The notes beneath the pieces were generated by a model. That model had not been told where the DNA came from and searched no databases. It was given only the letters and a program-made list of their open reading frames with translations. This document shows, in pieces, positions 22,858-33,563 of a stretch of 64,000 nt of DNA. Within the stretch, counting starts at the first letter, position 1; every line of letters starts with the position of its first letter. The translations under genes were made by a program, and so were the position numbers. The stretch spans positions 93,178-157,177 of the forward strand of contig WNNJ02002852.1 of NCBI GenBank assembly GCA_012934845.2, given 5' to 3'. This stretch comes from Pomphorhynchus laevis. Lineage: Eukaryota > Acanthocephala > Palaeacanthocephala > Echinorhynchida > Pomphorhynchidae.

Positions 22858-25800
22858 TGGTAATGCGAAAAATCGCTTGTAACTGTGGTCCAGGAGCCTA
22901 AACAGGCTACTATTGATTTTAAATCCATATGAGTTGCTACAAAACTGGACTTCGATCATCAGCTCCATCAGTCTAATGTATCACTCCGAGACGCCCCAAA
23001 CCACCCAGCAGTCATCGTCAGTCGGATGAAGTGGTTAGGGTGCGTTTCGACTGCTTTTGTGATAACTATAAAGACACCAGCAATTCCTCACGATGCTAAA
23101 CAAAACTCAGGTGCAGAAAGCGTTTTTACTGGCTTGTTGCGTGTGTAGACCTTCTAGTTATTCTTTATATGCACAAATGCGTATCCGTTGGTTACGAGGG
23201 CACTGAATTTCTCACAGGATTCCGAAAGGAATACGTTTTTTTATAAATTGGTAATGCGAAAAATCGCTTGTAACTGTGGTCCAGGAGCCTAAACAGGCTA
23301 CTATTGATTTTAAATCCATATGAGTTGCTACAAAACTGGACTTCGATCATCAGCTCCATCAGTCTAATGTATCACTCCGAGACGCCCCAAACCACCCAGC
23401 AGTCATCGTCAGTCGGATGAAGTGGTTAGGGTGCGTTTCGACTGCTTTTGTGATAACTATAAAGACACCAGCAATTCCTCACGATGCTAAACAAAACTCA
23501 GGTGCAGAAAGCGTTTTTACTGGCTTGTTGCGTGTGTAGACCTTCTAGTTATTCTTTATATGCACAAATGCGTATCCGTTGGTTACGAGGGCACTGAATT
23601 TCTCACAGGATTCCGAAAGGAATACGTTTTTTATAAATTAGTAATGCGAAAAATCGCTTGTAACTGTGGTCCAGGAGCCTAAACAGGCTACTATTGATTT
23701 TAAATCCATATGAGTTGCTACAAAACTGGACTTCGATCATCAGCTCCATCAGTCTAATGTATCACTCCGAGACGCCCCAAACCACCCAGCAGTCATCGTC
23801 AGTCGGATGAAGTGGTTAGGGTGCGTTTCGACTGCTTTTGTGATAACTATAAAGACACCAGCAATTCCTCACGATGCTAAACAAAACTCAGGTGCAGAAA
23901 GCGTTTTTACTGGCTTGTTGCGTGTGTAGACCTTCTAGTTATTCTTTATATGCACAAATGCGTATCCGTTGGTTACGAGGGCACTGAATTTCTCACAGGA
24001 TTCCGAAAGGAATACGTTTTTTTATAAATTGGTAATGCGAAAAATCGCTTGTAACTGTGGTCCAGGAGCCTAAACAGGCTACTATTGATTTTAAATCCAT
24101 ATGAGTTGCTACAAAACTGGACTTCGATCATCAGCTCCATCAGTCTAATGTATCACTCCGAGACGCCCCAAACCACCCAGCAGTCATCGTCAGTCGGATG
24201 AAGTGGTTAGGGTGCGTTTCGACTGCTTTTGTGATAACTATAAAGACACCAGCAATTCCTCACGATGCTAAACAAAACTCAGGTGCAGAAAGCGTTTTTA
24301 CTGGCTTGTTGCGTGTGTAGACCTTCTAGTTATTCTTTATATGCACAAATGCGTATCCGTTGGTTACGAGGGCACTGAATTTCTCACAGGATTCCGAAAG
24401 GAATACGTTTTTTATAAATTGGTAATGCGAAAAATCGCTTGTAACTGTGGTCCAGGAGCCTAAACAGGCTACTATTGATTTTAAATCCATATGAGTTGCT
24501 ACAAAACTGGACTTCGATCATCAGCTCCATCAGTCTAATGTATCACTCCGAGACGCCCCAAACCACCCAGCAGTCATCGTCAGTCGGATGAAGTGGTTAG
24601 GGTGCGTTTCGACTGCTTTTGTGATAACTATAAAGACACCAGCAATTCCTCACGATGCTAAACAAAACTCAGGTGCAGAAAGCGTTTTTACTGGCTTGTT
24701 GCGTGTGTAGACCTTCTAGTTATTCTTTATATGCACAAATGCGTATCCGTTGGTTACGAGGGCACTGAATTTCTCACAGGATTCCGAAAGGAATACGTTT
24801 TTTATAAATTGGTAATGCGAAAAATCGCTTGTAACTGTGGTCCAGGAGCCTAAACAGGCTACTATTGATTTTAAATCCATATGAGTTGCTACAAAACTGG
24901 ACTTCGATCATCAGCTCCATCAGTCTAATGTATCACTCCGAGACGCCCCAAACCACCCAGCAGTCATCGTCAGTCGGATGAAGTGGTTAGGGTGCGTTTC
25001 GACTGCTTTTGTGATAACTATAAAGACACCAGCAATTCCTCACGATGCTAAACAAAACTCAGGTGCAGAAAGCGTTTTTACTGGCTTGTTGCGTGTGTAG
25101 ACCTTCTAGTTATTCTTTATATGCACAAATGCGTATCCGTTGGTTACGAGGGCACTGAATTTCTCACAGGATTCCGAAAGGAATACGTTTTTTATAAATT
25201 GGTAATGCGAAAAATCGCTTGTAACTGTGGTCCAGGAGCCTAAACAGGCTACTATTGATTTTAAATCCATATGAGTTGCTACAAAACTGGACTTCGATCA
25301 TCAGCTCCATCAGTCTAATGTATCACTCCGAGACGCCCCAAACCACCCAGCAGTCATCGTCAGTCGGATGAAGTGGTTAGGGTGCGTTTTGACTGCTTTT
25401 GTGATAATTATAAAGACACCAGCAATTCCTCACGATGCTAAACAAAACTCAGGTGCAGAAAGCGTTTTTACTGGCTTGTTGCGTGTGTAGACCTTCTAGT
25501 TATTCTTTATATGCACAAATGCGTATCCGTTGGTTACGAGGGCACTGAATTTCTCACAGGATTCCGAAAGGAATACGTTTTTTATAAATTGGTAATGCGA
25601 AAAATCGCTTGTAACTGTGGTCCAGGAGCCTAAACAGGCTACTATTGATTTTAAATCCATATGAGTTGCTACAAAACTGGACTTCGATCATCAGCTCCAT
25701 CAGTCTAATGTATCACTCCGAGACGCCCCAAACCACCCAGCAGTCATCGTCAGTCGGATGAAGTGGTTAGGGTGCGTTTCGACTGCTTTTGTGATAACTA

Positions 25801-26996
25801 TAAAGACACCAGCAATTCCTCACGATGCTAAACAAAACTCAGGTGCAGAAAGCGTTTTTACTGGCTTGTTGCGTGTGTAGACCTTCTAGTTATTCTTTAT
25901 ATGCACAAATGCGTATCCGTTGGTTACGAGGGCACTGAATTTCTCACAGGATTCCGAAAGGAATACGTTTTTTATAAATTGGTAATGCGAAAAATCGCTT
26001 GTAACTGTGGTCCAGGAGCCTAAACAGGCTACTATTGATTTTAAATCCATATGAGTTGCTACAAAACTGGACTTCGATCATCAGCTCCATCAGTCTAATG
26101 TATCACTCCGAGACGCCCCAAACCACCCAGCAGTCATCGTCAGTCGGATGAAGTGGTTAGGGTGCGTTTCGACTGCTTTTGTGATAACTATAAAGACACC
26201 AGCAATTCCTCACGATGCTAAACAAAACTCAGGTGCAGAAAGCGTTTTTACTGGCTTGTTGCGTGTGTAGACCTTCTAGTTATTCTTTATATGCACAAAT
26301 GCGTATCCGTTGGTTACGAGGGCACTGAATTTCTCACAGGATTCCGAAAGGAATACGTTTTTTATAAATTGGTAATGCGAAAAATCGCTTGTAACTGTGG
26401 TCCAGGAGCCTAAACAGGCTACTATTGATTTTAAATCCATATGAGTTGCTACAAAACTGGACTTCGATCATCAGCTCCATCAGTCTAATGTATCACTCCG
26501 AGACGCCCCAAACCACCCAGCAGTCATCGTCAGTCGGATGAAGTGGTTAGGGTGCGTTTCGACTGCTTTTGTGATAACTATAAAGACACCAGCAATTCCT
26601 CACGATGCTAAACAAAACTCAGGTGCAGAAAGCGTTTTTACTGGCTTGTTGCGTGTGTAGACCTTCTAGTTATTCTTTATATGCACAAATGCGTATCCGT
26701 TGGTTACGAGGGCACTGAATTTCTCACAGGATTCCGAAAGGAATACTTTTTTTATAAATTGGTAATGCGAAAAATCGCTTGTAACTGTGGTCCAGGAGCC
26801 TAAACAGGCTACTATTGATTTTAAATCCATATGAGTTGCTACAAAACTGGACTTCGATCATCAGCTCCATCAGTCTAATGTATCACTCCGAGACGCCCCA
26901 AACCACCCAGCAGTCATCGTCAGTCGGATGAAGTGGTTAGGGTGCGTTTCGACTGCTTTTGTGATAACTATAAAGACACCAGCAATTCCTCACGAT
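22852..26996. repeat. 390-bp tandem array, 10 full units plus one partial
   Basis: Units start at 22852, 23243, 23633, 24024, 24414, 24804, 25194, 25584, 25974, 26364 and 26754 (last one partial, 243 bp). Period is 390-391 bp, the difference being one T in a poly-T run. Units are nearly identical; the unit at 25194 has two visible changes. Each unit starts ATAAATTGGTAATGCG and ends near GGAATACGTTTTTTAT. Small hairpins lie inside: AGCCT/AGGCT, GCGA/TCGC and ATTCC/GGAAT around GAAA. No ORF of note. On the minus strand every unit has the permuted hammerhead motif. (TA)n tracts flank both ends. Confidence 0.95.
22985..23054 (-). ncRNA. Permuted hammerhead motif (first array unit)
   Basis: Minus strand 5' to 3': GCAGUC, GAAA (23048-23045), CGC then CCUAACCAC, UUCA, UCCGA (23026-23022), CUGACGA (23021-23015), U, GACUGC (23013-23008), a strand with GUGGUU then GCG, UC (22991-22990), UCGGA (22989-22985). 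Stem I UCCGA/UCGGA, stem II GACUGC/GCAGUC, stem III CGC and AACCAC with GUGGUU and GCG. It recurs in the other ten units at intervals of 390-391 bp. In the seventh unit the first G of GAAA reads A. Within one unit the helices cross; between neighbouring units or two transcripts a hammerhead could form. Confidence 0.6.
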
Positions 26997-27024
26997 AGGA
27001 GGAATATCGTGAGGAATATCGATA

Positions 27025-27027
<3 letters not shown>

Positions 27028-27121
<94 letters not shown>
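27028..27121. repeat. (TA)n microsatellite
   Basis: About 47 TA repeats between the last partial array unit (plus a short inverted bit of its CACGAT end at 26997-27010) and the hammerhead-bearing repeat R1a. Confidence 0.95.
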
Positions 27122-27123
<2 letters not shown>

Positions 27124-27474
27124 CCGTTTGAGATCATGAAGATCGATTGGAATCGGGACTGGTGATCCTTTGATGGATTCTTATTTATGTAACGAATAGT
27201 TGCTAGGTCACACGAGGTGACTTTCGCATTGAAAACCAGCTACAGAATCCTTCCTTCATGATATCCAATTCCATACACCCTGACTACTAACGGCGCCATT
27301 GCCACAACCGTTTTCGTTTCGCCCGCTTTTTGCCACATGTTGGTAGCCCCGGGCTCGTCAGAAGGCTGACTACCAACTCTTCGCCTTTTGAAATTTGACT
27401 TATCCGAGATTCGAGCTGTCGCTCTCCGTACTTGGCTTGGCTACGAATCCGTCCGATTTAACGATGAAAGTTCA
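27122..27474. mobile_element. Interspersed repeat R1, copy a
   Basis: Non-coding repeat also present at 46.77-47.43 kb in both orientations. Shared blocks include CAGCTACAGAATCCTTCCTT, AATTCCATACACCCTGACTA and TTTCGTTTCGCCCGCTTT. On the minus strand it contains a canonical-order hammerhead motif (27277-27366). Size and lack of ORF suggest a non-autonomous retroelement of the retrozyme or SINE kind. Confidence 0.55.
27277..27366 (-). ncRNA. Hammerhead motif, canonical order, in R1a
   Basis: Minus strand: GCCUU (stem I), CUGACGA (27361-27355), GCCCG (27354-27350), a 24-nt loop, CGGGC (27325-27321), GAAA (27320-27317), a stem III with AACGG/CCGUU and a few inner pairs, GUC (27284-27282), AGGGU (27281-27277) pairing with GCCUU using two wobbles. 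All core nucleotides agree with the hammerhead consensus. Copy b has a decayed CUGANGA core, and the inverted copy d reads CUGCUGA, so this copy is the best preserved. Confidence 0.6.
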
Positions 27475-27611
27475 TTGATTCCAAATATTGGATTTTTGGA
27501 TTCTACGTGAACATAAATAATGGAAAGACTTATTGAACATATGTAACGAATTGCCCAGTATGCTACTCCAACAAATTCCTTCTGCCATTAATTTACAAGT
27601 TTTCATTTCAT
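27475..27611 (-). pseudogene. Inverted fragment of PLE family B endonuclease
   Basis: Minus strand reads TCKLMAEGICWSSILGNSLH, a decayed version of the family B linker (CKTCKLMAEATFVESSITG), followed by DNA matching the GIY-YIG region with indels. It lies head-to-head with the 5'-truncated first tandem family B copy, joined at 27612. Confidence 0.6.
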
Positions 27612-30313
27612 TCCCAAGTCTCTCCGAATTATCAAGCCCCTGAGTGTCAATCTTTTCGCAATCGATGACGTGAGGGCTCGCGTTACATTTCAAGCTTGGA
27701 GGCGTGCCCAAAACGAGTGCAGTCAAAAGCTCGTCAAAATATTGCTACGTTTTTATTCCTACCTGTACAATACAACAAGGGGATCAATCAACAATGTAAT
27801 TTACCAAGAATGCATTCAACGTAAGTTCAAGAAACTTCGTTTATTACACGTACCAATTACATTCGATGAACTTTGCAATATTGAATTCTATCCAAACCGA
27901 AAGTGCCGACCAAGATCAAGCAGATCATTCCAACAACCAGAAATTTACGAATCGAGTGTACACAACCGAGTCCCGATGCCCCAAAATTCGACCAATCAAA
28001 ATGAATGTGAGAACGCCAGGGAATGTGCAGTAGGCTATTCGAGAATTGGTGTGGTGGAACATTCTGAAGGTATTAGTCTATCGGATTCGGAAAAGGTCGT
28101 CTTATCATTGGGACTTAATTTCGCGATAAGTATGCCCAAATATGATCGACTATCTTTGGGAAGAGCTTTAAGGGATCTTGCTATTAATACATATGCAAAT
28201 GAAACTGATAACGCAGTAAGAACTAACAATATTAATGTTATGGGGAAACAATTATTCGATAAATTTATTTGCGCAGACCCTCAAAAACACACTACCAATA
28301 TTTCACAATCTATGTTGAAAACAATTAACAACCTATCAAAACGGCGGGATATTATAATTAAAAAAGCAGATAAAGGACCTCAGCCAGTAGTGTGGAGTAG
28401 TGTTGAGTATATTGCGGAGGCTGAAAGGCAATTATCCGAAAGTACGTATCAAGCAGTAACTCAAGATTATCTTCAAGTTACATGCCAAAATCTAGCTGAT
28501 CATGTACATCATTTTGTAAGTAGACAAACAATTTCTCTGTCCGATGCAAATGAGCTGATAAATGAACGTGCGCGGTTTGGTATATTCTACATGTTGCCAA
28601 AAGTACACAAACCCATTCGCCCATACGTTGGAAGACCGATAATTAGCTGCAATGGTACACCGAGTGAAAAGTTATCGAGGTATGTACATACTCAGCTGAA
28701 ACCATACCTTCAAAACGTGCCGGCTCACATTAACAGTACGTTAGAGTTCATAAGAAAGTTTGAGCATGAGAAGGGATCATGGCCTCATGATGCGATTCTT
28801 GTAACTGCAGATGTGAGCAGTCTCTATACAAATATACCTCAAACGCAAGCTTTGGATTCTATTTCTAACTTGCTTAAAGACTCCGGCGTATCAGATAGCC
28901 AACGCAAATTTATAGTTGAATCGACAAAAGTTGTTCTCAACTCTAATGTATTCGAGTTTAATGGCCAGTATTATATACAAAAACATGGAACGGCAATGGG
29001 AACACCTTTAGCTCCTGCTTTGGCAATTATATATATGGGTGCAATAGAGAAATTATGGATAGAAAAGTCAGACATCAAGCCGTTATTCTATTGTCGATAT
29101 ATTGATGACGTTTTCTTTGTGTGGCCGGACAATGATCAAAGCCTTGAAAAATTTCTTAACTTGTTTGAGGAATGTAGCCCGCTTAAACTTACATGCCAAT
29201 TCGGACAGCGGGTCAATTTTCTGGATTTAACATTATATAAACAACAAGGTGTTTATAAATCAAAATATTTTCGCAAACCAGAATCTCCGCCAATGCATAT
29301 GCACGCCGTCAGCTGTCATCCACCGTCAATGAAAAGAAATCTGGTATACAATGAGGCCCTTCGCATTCGGCGGGCATGCACCGATTATTCCCAATTTGAG
29401 GAAAGTATTCAGAATATGATACACGATTTTTGTAAACGCGGCTATAAGCGTGAATTTATTGTACGACAAGTGAGACATGTGAGACGGATTTCACGCTCTG
29501 CGAGCTTATTACAAGAAAGGCGTGAAGAAGTTAAGAATAGAATCATTGTGGAATATAACGCACAATTAGTGTCGTTAAGAAGAGAAATTAACAGAATAGT
29601 GAGAAATACTAATGGTGCTAAGAAGGCTATTGTCTGCTTTAGAATAACAAGAAAAGTGGCGCACACGTTAGTATGCTCAAAGATAAAGGCTGTTGAGGAG
29701 CAATTGAACAGAATAGAAAATGTTAGCAGAGCATGTATGGATAGAAGATGTAAAACTTGTAAATTAATGGCAGAAGCCACATTTGTTGAGAGTAGCATAA
29801 CTGGGGCAAGACTTCGCATACATGGTATGTTCAATTGTAAGTCTTTGGGCATTATTTATGTTGGCACGTGTAGAATTTGTAAAATCCAATATGTTGGGCA
29901 AACGTCAATGTCACTTTCACGTCGTTTAAATTCAAGAAGAACGCATTTTCGCACGGCTAATATAACGGACGGGGCTGTTGCACATTACATATTGCACGGA
30001 GAAATCGATTGCATGGATTACTGTGTGTTTACTCAGGAGGCAGATACAGTAAAAAGGGTTGAAGCAGAAACGCGCCTCATGGGATTGCTTTATAGTGATG
30101 CCCCCCATGGATGTAACGACGAAAACACCTTCACTTGGAAGGATATAACATGAACGGTTGCATGCGTTTTGTGTTTTTGTTCTTTTTGCTTTATGTTACC
30201 TATTGTATATGTGCTACTGTATTCTAGATTTGAGAAAGGCCGACTGAGGCCGAAACGTTAAAAAATCAGCTATTCGTCAATTTTTCCTGGTAAAACGCTT
30301 CTGTTCAGAATAT
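27612..30313 (+). mobile_element. PLE family B, tandem copy 1 (5'-truncated)
   Basis: First of two tandem copies with a period of 2854 bp. It begins at codon 52 of the full protein and is open to the stop at 30153; the first ATG in frame (27670) is an accident of truncation and gives 827 residues, one of them the Met that replaces Asp. RT and GIY-YIG domains are complete and, as far as I can compare by eye, identical to copy 2. The 160-bp spacer 30154-30313 holds the 3' noncoding part and leader and recurs after copy 2, as expected for head-to-tail PLE insertions that share terminal repeats. Confidence 0.85.
30224..30270 (+). ncRNA. Degenerate hammerhead-like core of PLE B
   Basis: UUGAGAA, A, GGCC, loop, GGCC, GAAACGUU. 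Position and stem II fit the hammerheads known from PLE terminal repeats, but two core bases differ from CUGANGA. Repeats 2854 bp downstream at 33078-33124. Confidence 0.35.
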
Positions 30314-33007
30314 ATGGCCGAATTTGCTAGAAATCCCAGGAGGCGGTGTAATCACAATTCACAAATATATTGCCGTAGTCATATTCGACTCCCGCCAGAC
30401 GAGCTGAAATCTAGATACCTTGCACATGTACAATTCCTACGATGCTGTGACGAGAGAAACGTTATTCCCAAGTCTCTCCGAATTATCAAGCCCCTGAGTG
30501 TCAATCTTTTCGCAATCGATGACGTGAGGGCTCGCGTTACATTTCAAGCTTGGAGGCGTGCCCAAAACGAGTGCAGTCAAAAGCTCGTCAAAATATTGCT
30601 ACGTTTTTATTCCTACCTGTACAATACAACAAGGGGATCAATCAACAATGTAATTTACCAAGAATGCATTCAACGTAAGTTCAAGAAACTTCGTTTATTA
30701 CACGTACCAATTACATTCGATGAACTTTGCAATATTGAATTCTATCCAAACCGAAAGTGCCGACCAAGATCAAGCAGATCATTCCAACAACCAGAAATTT
30801 ACGAATCGAGTGTACACAACCGAGTCCCGATGCCCCAAAATTCGACCAATCAAAATGAATGTGAGAACGCCAGGGAATGTGCAGTAGGCTATTCGAGAAT
30901 TGGTGTGGTGGAACATTCTGAAGGTATTAGTCTATCGGATTCGGAAAAGGTCGTCTTATCATTGGGACTTAATTTCGCGATAAGTATGCCCAAATATGAT
31001 CGACTATCTTTGGGAAGAGCTTTAAGGGATCTTGCTATTAATACATATGCAAATGAAACTGATAACGCAGTAAGAACTAACAATATTAATGTTATGGGGA
31101 AACAATTATTCGATAAATTTATTTGCGCAGACCCTCAAAAACACACTACCAATATTTCACAATCTATGTTGAAAACAATTAACAACCTATCAAAACGGCG
31201 GGATATTATAATTAAAAAAGCAGATAAAGGACCTCAGCCAGTAGTGTGGAGTAGTGTTGAGTATATTGCGGAGGCTGAAAGGCAATTATCCGAAAGTACG
31301 TATCAAGCAGTAACTCAAGATTATCTTCAAGTTACATGCCAAAATCTAGCTGATCATGTACATCATTTTGTAAGTAGACAAACAATTTCTCTGTCCGATG
31401 CAAATGAGCTGATAAATGAACGTGCGCGGTTTGGTATATTCTACATGTTGCCAAAAGTACACAAACCCATTCGCCCATACGTTGGAAGACCGATAATTAG
31501 CTGCAATGGTACACCGAGTGAAAAGTTATCGAGGTATGTACATACTCAGCTGAAACCATACCTTCAAAACGTGCCGGCTCACATTAACAGTACGTTAGAG
31601 TTCATAAGAAAGTTTGAGCATGAGAAGGGATCATGGCCTCATGATGCGATTCTTGTAACTGCAGATGTGAGCAGTCTCTATACAAATATACCTCAAACGC
31701 AAGCTTTGGATTCTATTTCTAACTTGCTTAAAGACTCCGGCGTATCAGATAGCCAACGCAAATTTATAGTTGAATCGACAAAAGTTGTTCTCAACTCTAA
31801 TGTATTCGAGTTTAATGGCCAGTATTATATACAAAAACATGGAACGGCAATGGGAACACCTTTAGCTCCTGCTTTGGCAATTATATATATGGGTGCAATA
31901 GAGAAATTATGGATAGAAAAGTCAGACATCAAGCCGTTATTCTATTGTCGATATATTGATGACGTTTTCTTTGTGTGGCCGGACAATGATCAAAGCCTTG
32001 AAAAATTTCTTAACTTGTTTGAGGAATGTAGCCCGCTTAAACTTACATGCCAATTCGGACAGCGGGTCAATTTTCTGGATTTAACATTATATAAACAACA
32101 AGGTGTTTATAAATCAAAATATTTTCGCAAACCAGAATCTCCGCCAATGCATATGCACGCCGTCAGCTGTCATCCACCGTCAATGAAAAGAAATCTGGTA
32201 TACAATGAGGCCCTTCGCATTCGGCGGGCATGCACCGATTATTCCCAATTTGAGGAAAGTATTCAGAATATGATACACGATTTTTGTAAACGCGGCTATA
32301 AGCGTGAATTTATTGTACGACAAGTGAGACATGTGAGACGGATTTCACGCTCTGCGAGCTTATTACAAGAAAGGCGTGAAGAAGTTAAGAATAGAATCAT
32401 TGTGGAATATAACGCACAATTAGTGTCGTTAAGAAGAGAAATTAACAGAATAGTGAGAAATACTAATGGTGCTAAGAAGGCTATTGTCTGCTTTAGAATA
32501 ACAAGAAAAGTGGCGCACACGTTAGTATGCTCAAAGATAAAGGCTGTTGAGGAGCAATTGAACAGAATAGAAAATGTTAGCAGAGCATGTATGGATAGAA
32601 GATGTAAAACTTGTAAATTAATGGCAGAAGCCACATTTGTTGAGAGTAGCATAACTGGGGCAAGACTTCGCATACATGGTATGTTCAATTGTAAGTCTTT
32701 GGGCATTATTTATGTTGGCACGTGTAGAATTTGTAAAATCCAATATGTTGGGCAAACGTCAATGTCACTTTCACGTCGTTTAAATTCAAGAAGAACGCAT
32801 TTTCGCACGGCTAATATAACGGACGGGGCTGTTGCACATTACATATTGCACGGAGAAATCGATTGCATGGATTACTGTGTGTTTACTCAGGAGGCAGATA
32901 CAGTAAAAAGGGTTGAAGCAGAAACGCGCCTCATGGGATTGCTTTATAGTGATGCCCCCCATGGATGTAACGACGAAAACACCTTCACTTGGAAGGATAT
33001 AACATGA
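30314..33007 (+). CDS. PLE family B polyprotein: RT plus GIY-YIG endonuclease
   Basis: Full-size, uninterrupted 897-residue Penelope-like protein. It copies element RNA and nicks target DNA. N-terminal region 1-210 basic; then IIIKKADKGPQPVVW (fingers), FYMLPKVHKP from residue 376 with VGRPIISCNG, TADVSSLYTNIP (motif A Asp 451), HGTAMGTPLAPA from 509 (motif B), FYCRYIDDVFFVW with Asp 549-550 (motif C) and VNFLDLTLY. C-terminal zinc-binding linker C759, C764, C767, then GIIYVG (797-802) and QYVGQT (810-815), the GIY and YIG strands, an Arg-rich helix and a late Glu. The start ATG at 30314 follows directly on the repeated terminal spacer. Length is near that of classical Penelope. No damage seen, so it may still be active or very young. 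Confidence 0.9.
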   Translation: MAEFARNPRRRCNHNSQIYCRSHIRLPPDELKSRYLAHVQFLRCCDERNVIPKSLRIIKPLSVNLFAIDDVRARVTFQAWRRAQNECSQKLVKILLRFYSYLYNTTRGSINNVIYQECIQRKFKKLRLLHVPITFDELCNIEFYPNRKCRPRSSRSFQQPEIYESSVHNRVPMPQNSTNQNECENARECAVGYSRIGVVEHSEGISLSDSEKVVLSLGLNFAISMPKYDRLSLGRALRDLAINTYANETDNAVRTNNINVMGKQLFDKFICADPQKHTTNISQSMLKTINNLSKRRDIIIKKADKGPQPVVWSSVEYIAEAERQLSESTYQAVTQDYLQVTCQNLADHVHHFVSRQTISLSDANELINERARFGIFYMLPKVHKPIRPYVGRPIISCNGTPSEKLSRYVHTQLKPYLQNVPAHINSTLEFIRKFEHEKGSWPHDAILVTADVSSLYTNIPQTQALDSISNLLKDSGVSDSQRKFIVESTKVVLNSNVFEFNGQYYIQKHGTAMGTPLAPALAIIYMGAIEKLWIEKSDIKPLFYCRYIDDVFFVWPDNDQSLEKFLNLFEECSPLKLTCQFGQRVNFLDLTLYKQQGVYKSKYFRKPESPPMHMHAVSCHPPSMKRNLVYNEALRIRRACTDYSQFEESIQNMIHDFCKRGYKREFIVRQVRHVRRISRSASLLQERREEVKNRIIVEYNAQLVSLRREINRIVRNTNGAKKAIVCFRITRKVAHTLVCSKIKAVEEQLNRIENVSRACMDRRCKTCKLMAEATFVESSITGARLRIHGMFNCKSLGIIYVGTCRICKIQYVGQTSMSLSRRLNSRRTHFRTANITDGAVAHYILHGEIDCMDYCVFTQEADTVKRVEAETRLMGLLYSDAPHGCNDENTFTWKDIT

Positions 33008-33214
33008 ACGGTTGCATGCGTTTTGTGTTTTTGTTCTTTTTGCTTTATGTTACCTATTGTATATGTGCTACTGTATTCTAGATTTGAGAAAGGCCGACTG
33101 AGGCCGAAACGTTAAAAAATCAGCTATTCGTCAATTTTTCCTGGTAAAACGCTTCTGTTCAGAATATATGGCCGAATTTGCTAGAAATCCCAGGAGGCGG
33201 TGTAATCACAATTC

Positions 33215-33218
<4 letters not shown>
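33008..33218 (+). mobile_element. PLE family B spacer and start of a third copy
   Basis: 33008-33167 repeats the spacer after copy 1. At 33168 the start codon of a third unit appears (MAEFARNPRRRCNHNSQ), and the sequence then runs into a (TA)n tract at ACAAATATAT. So the array was at least three units, the outer two truncated. Confidence 0.85.

Positions 33219-33284
<66 letters not shown>
33219..33284. repeat. (TA)n microsatellite
   Basis: About 33 repeats, beginning inside the third PLE B copy and ending before unrelated AT-rich sequence next to PLE D. Confidence 0.95.
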
Positions 33285-33287
<3 letters not shown>

Positions 33288-33525
33288 CTAATTGAGAAAG
33301 TTATGGGGCCAGATGTTTGGTATTGCTAAAGAATTTTTCGTTTAAATTTTTTTTAATTTATATTATATATATATATCACTATGTTTTCCTCATAAAGAGG
33401 CATAAACACTAGACAACATTCTATATATCCTCATCAGACTAAGAAATAGAACCGAATTATTCGTGCATTATTCAAAGTCGCTACGTATGCACAGTCATCC
33501 AATTTGTGACGACAAACTTCACAAT
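33285..33525. other. Region 3' of PLE D hammerhead
   Basis: No ORF of note. Probably the 3' noncoding end of PLE D (minus strand); a TCTGATGAGGATATATAG stretch near 33430 on the minus strand resembles a lone CUGAUGA strand. Confidence 0.3.
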
Positions 33526-33563
33526 GGTATACGAGTTTCGCTCTAACGGAGCTCATCAGTACC
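33526..33563 (-). ncRNA. Canonical miniature hammerhead ribozyme
   Basis: Minus strand, complete: GGUA, CUGAUGA (33559-33553), GCUC, loop CGUUA, GAGC, GAAA (33537-33534), CUCG, UA, UACC. Stem I GGUA/UACC (extended by CAC/GUG across a bulge), stem II GCUC/GAGC next to the core on both sides, stem III reduced to A-U plus C-G with a two-base loop. This is the small type I form known from Penelope-like elements, some of which cleave as dimers. Cleavage is predicted 3' of the GUA triplet, between 33530 and 33529. Confidence 0.8.

Noticed and set aside
22852-26996. Tandem array as a CRISPR
   Set aside because: The whole 390-bp unit repeats without variable spacers, in a eukaryotic context.
26928-27137. 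Open frames of alternating Ile and Tyr on both strands
   Set aside because: They are translations of the (TA)n tract, not genes.
29442-29852. 136-residue minus-strand ORF in both PLE B copies
   Set aside because: Antisense of the conserved thumb and endonuclease linker; no independent motif.
27612-33218. Repeated spacers of PLE B as LTRs of a retrovirus-like element
   Set aside because: No integrase, protease, gag or primer site; the protein is RT plus GIY-YIG, so these are PLE tandem-repeat ends. I saw no LTR retroelement or virus-derived element in the window.
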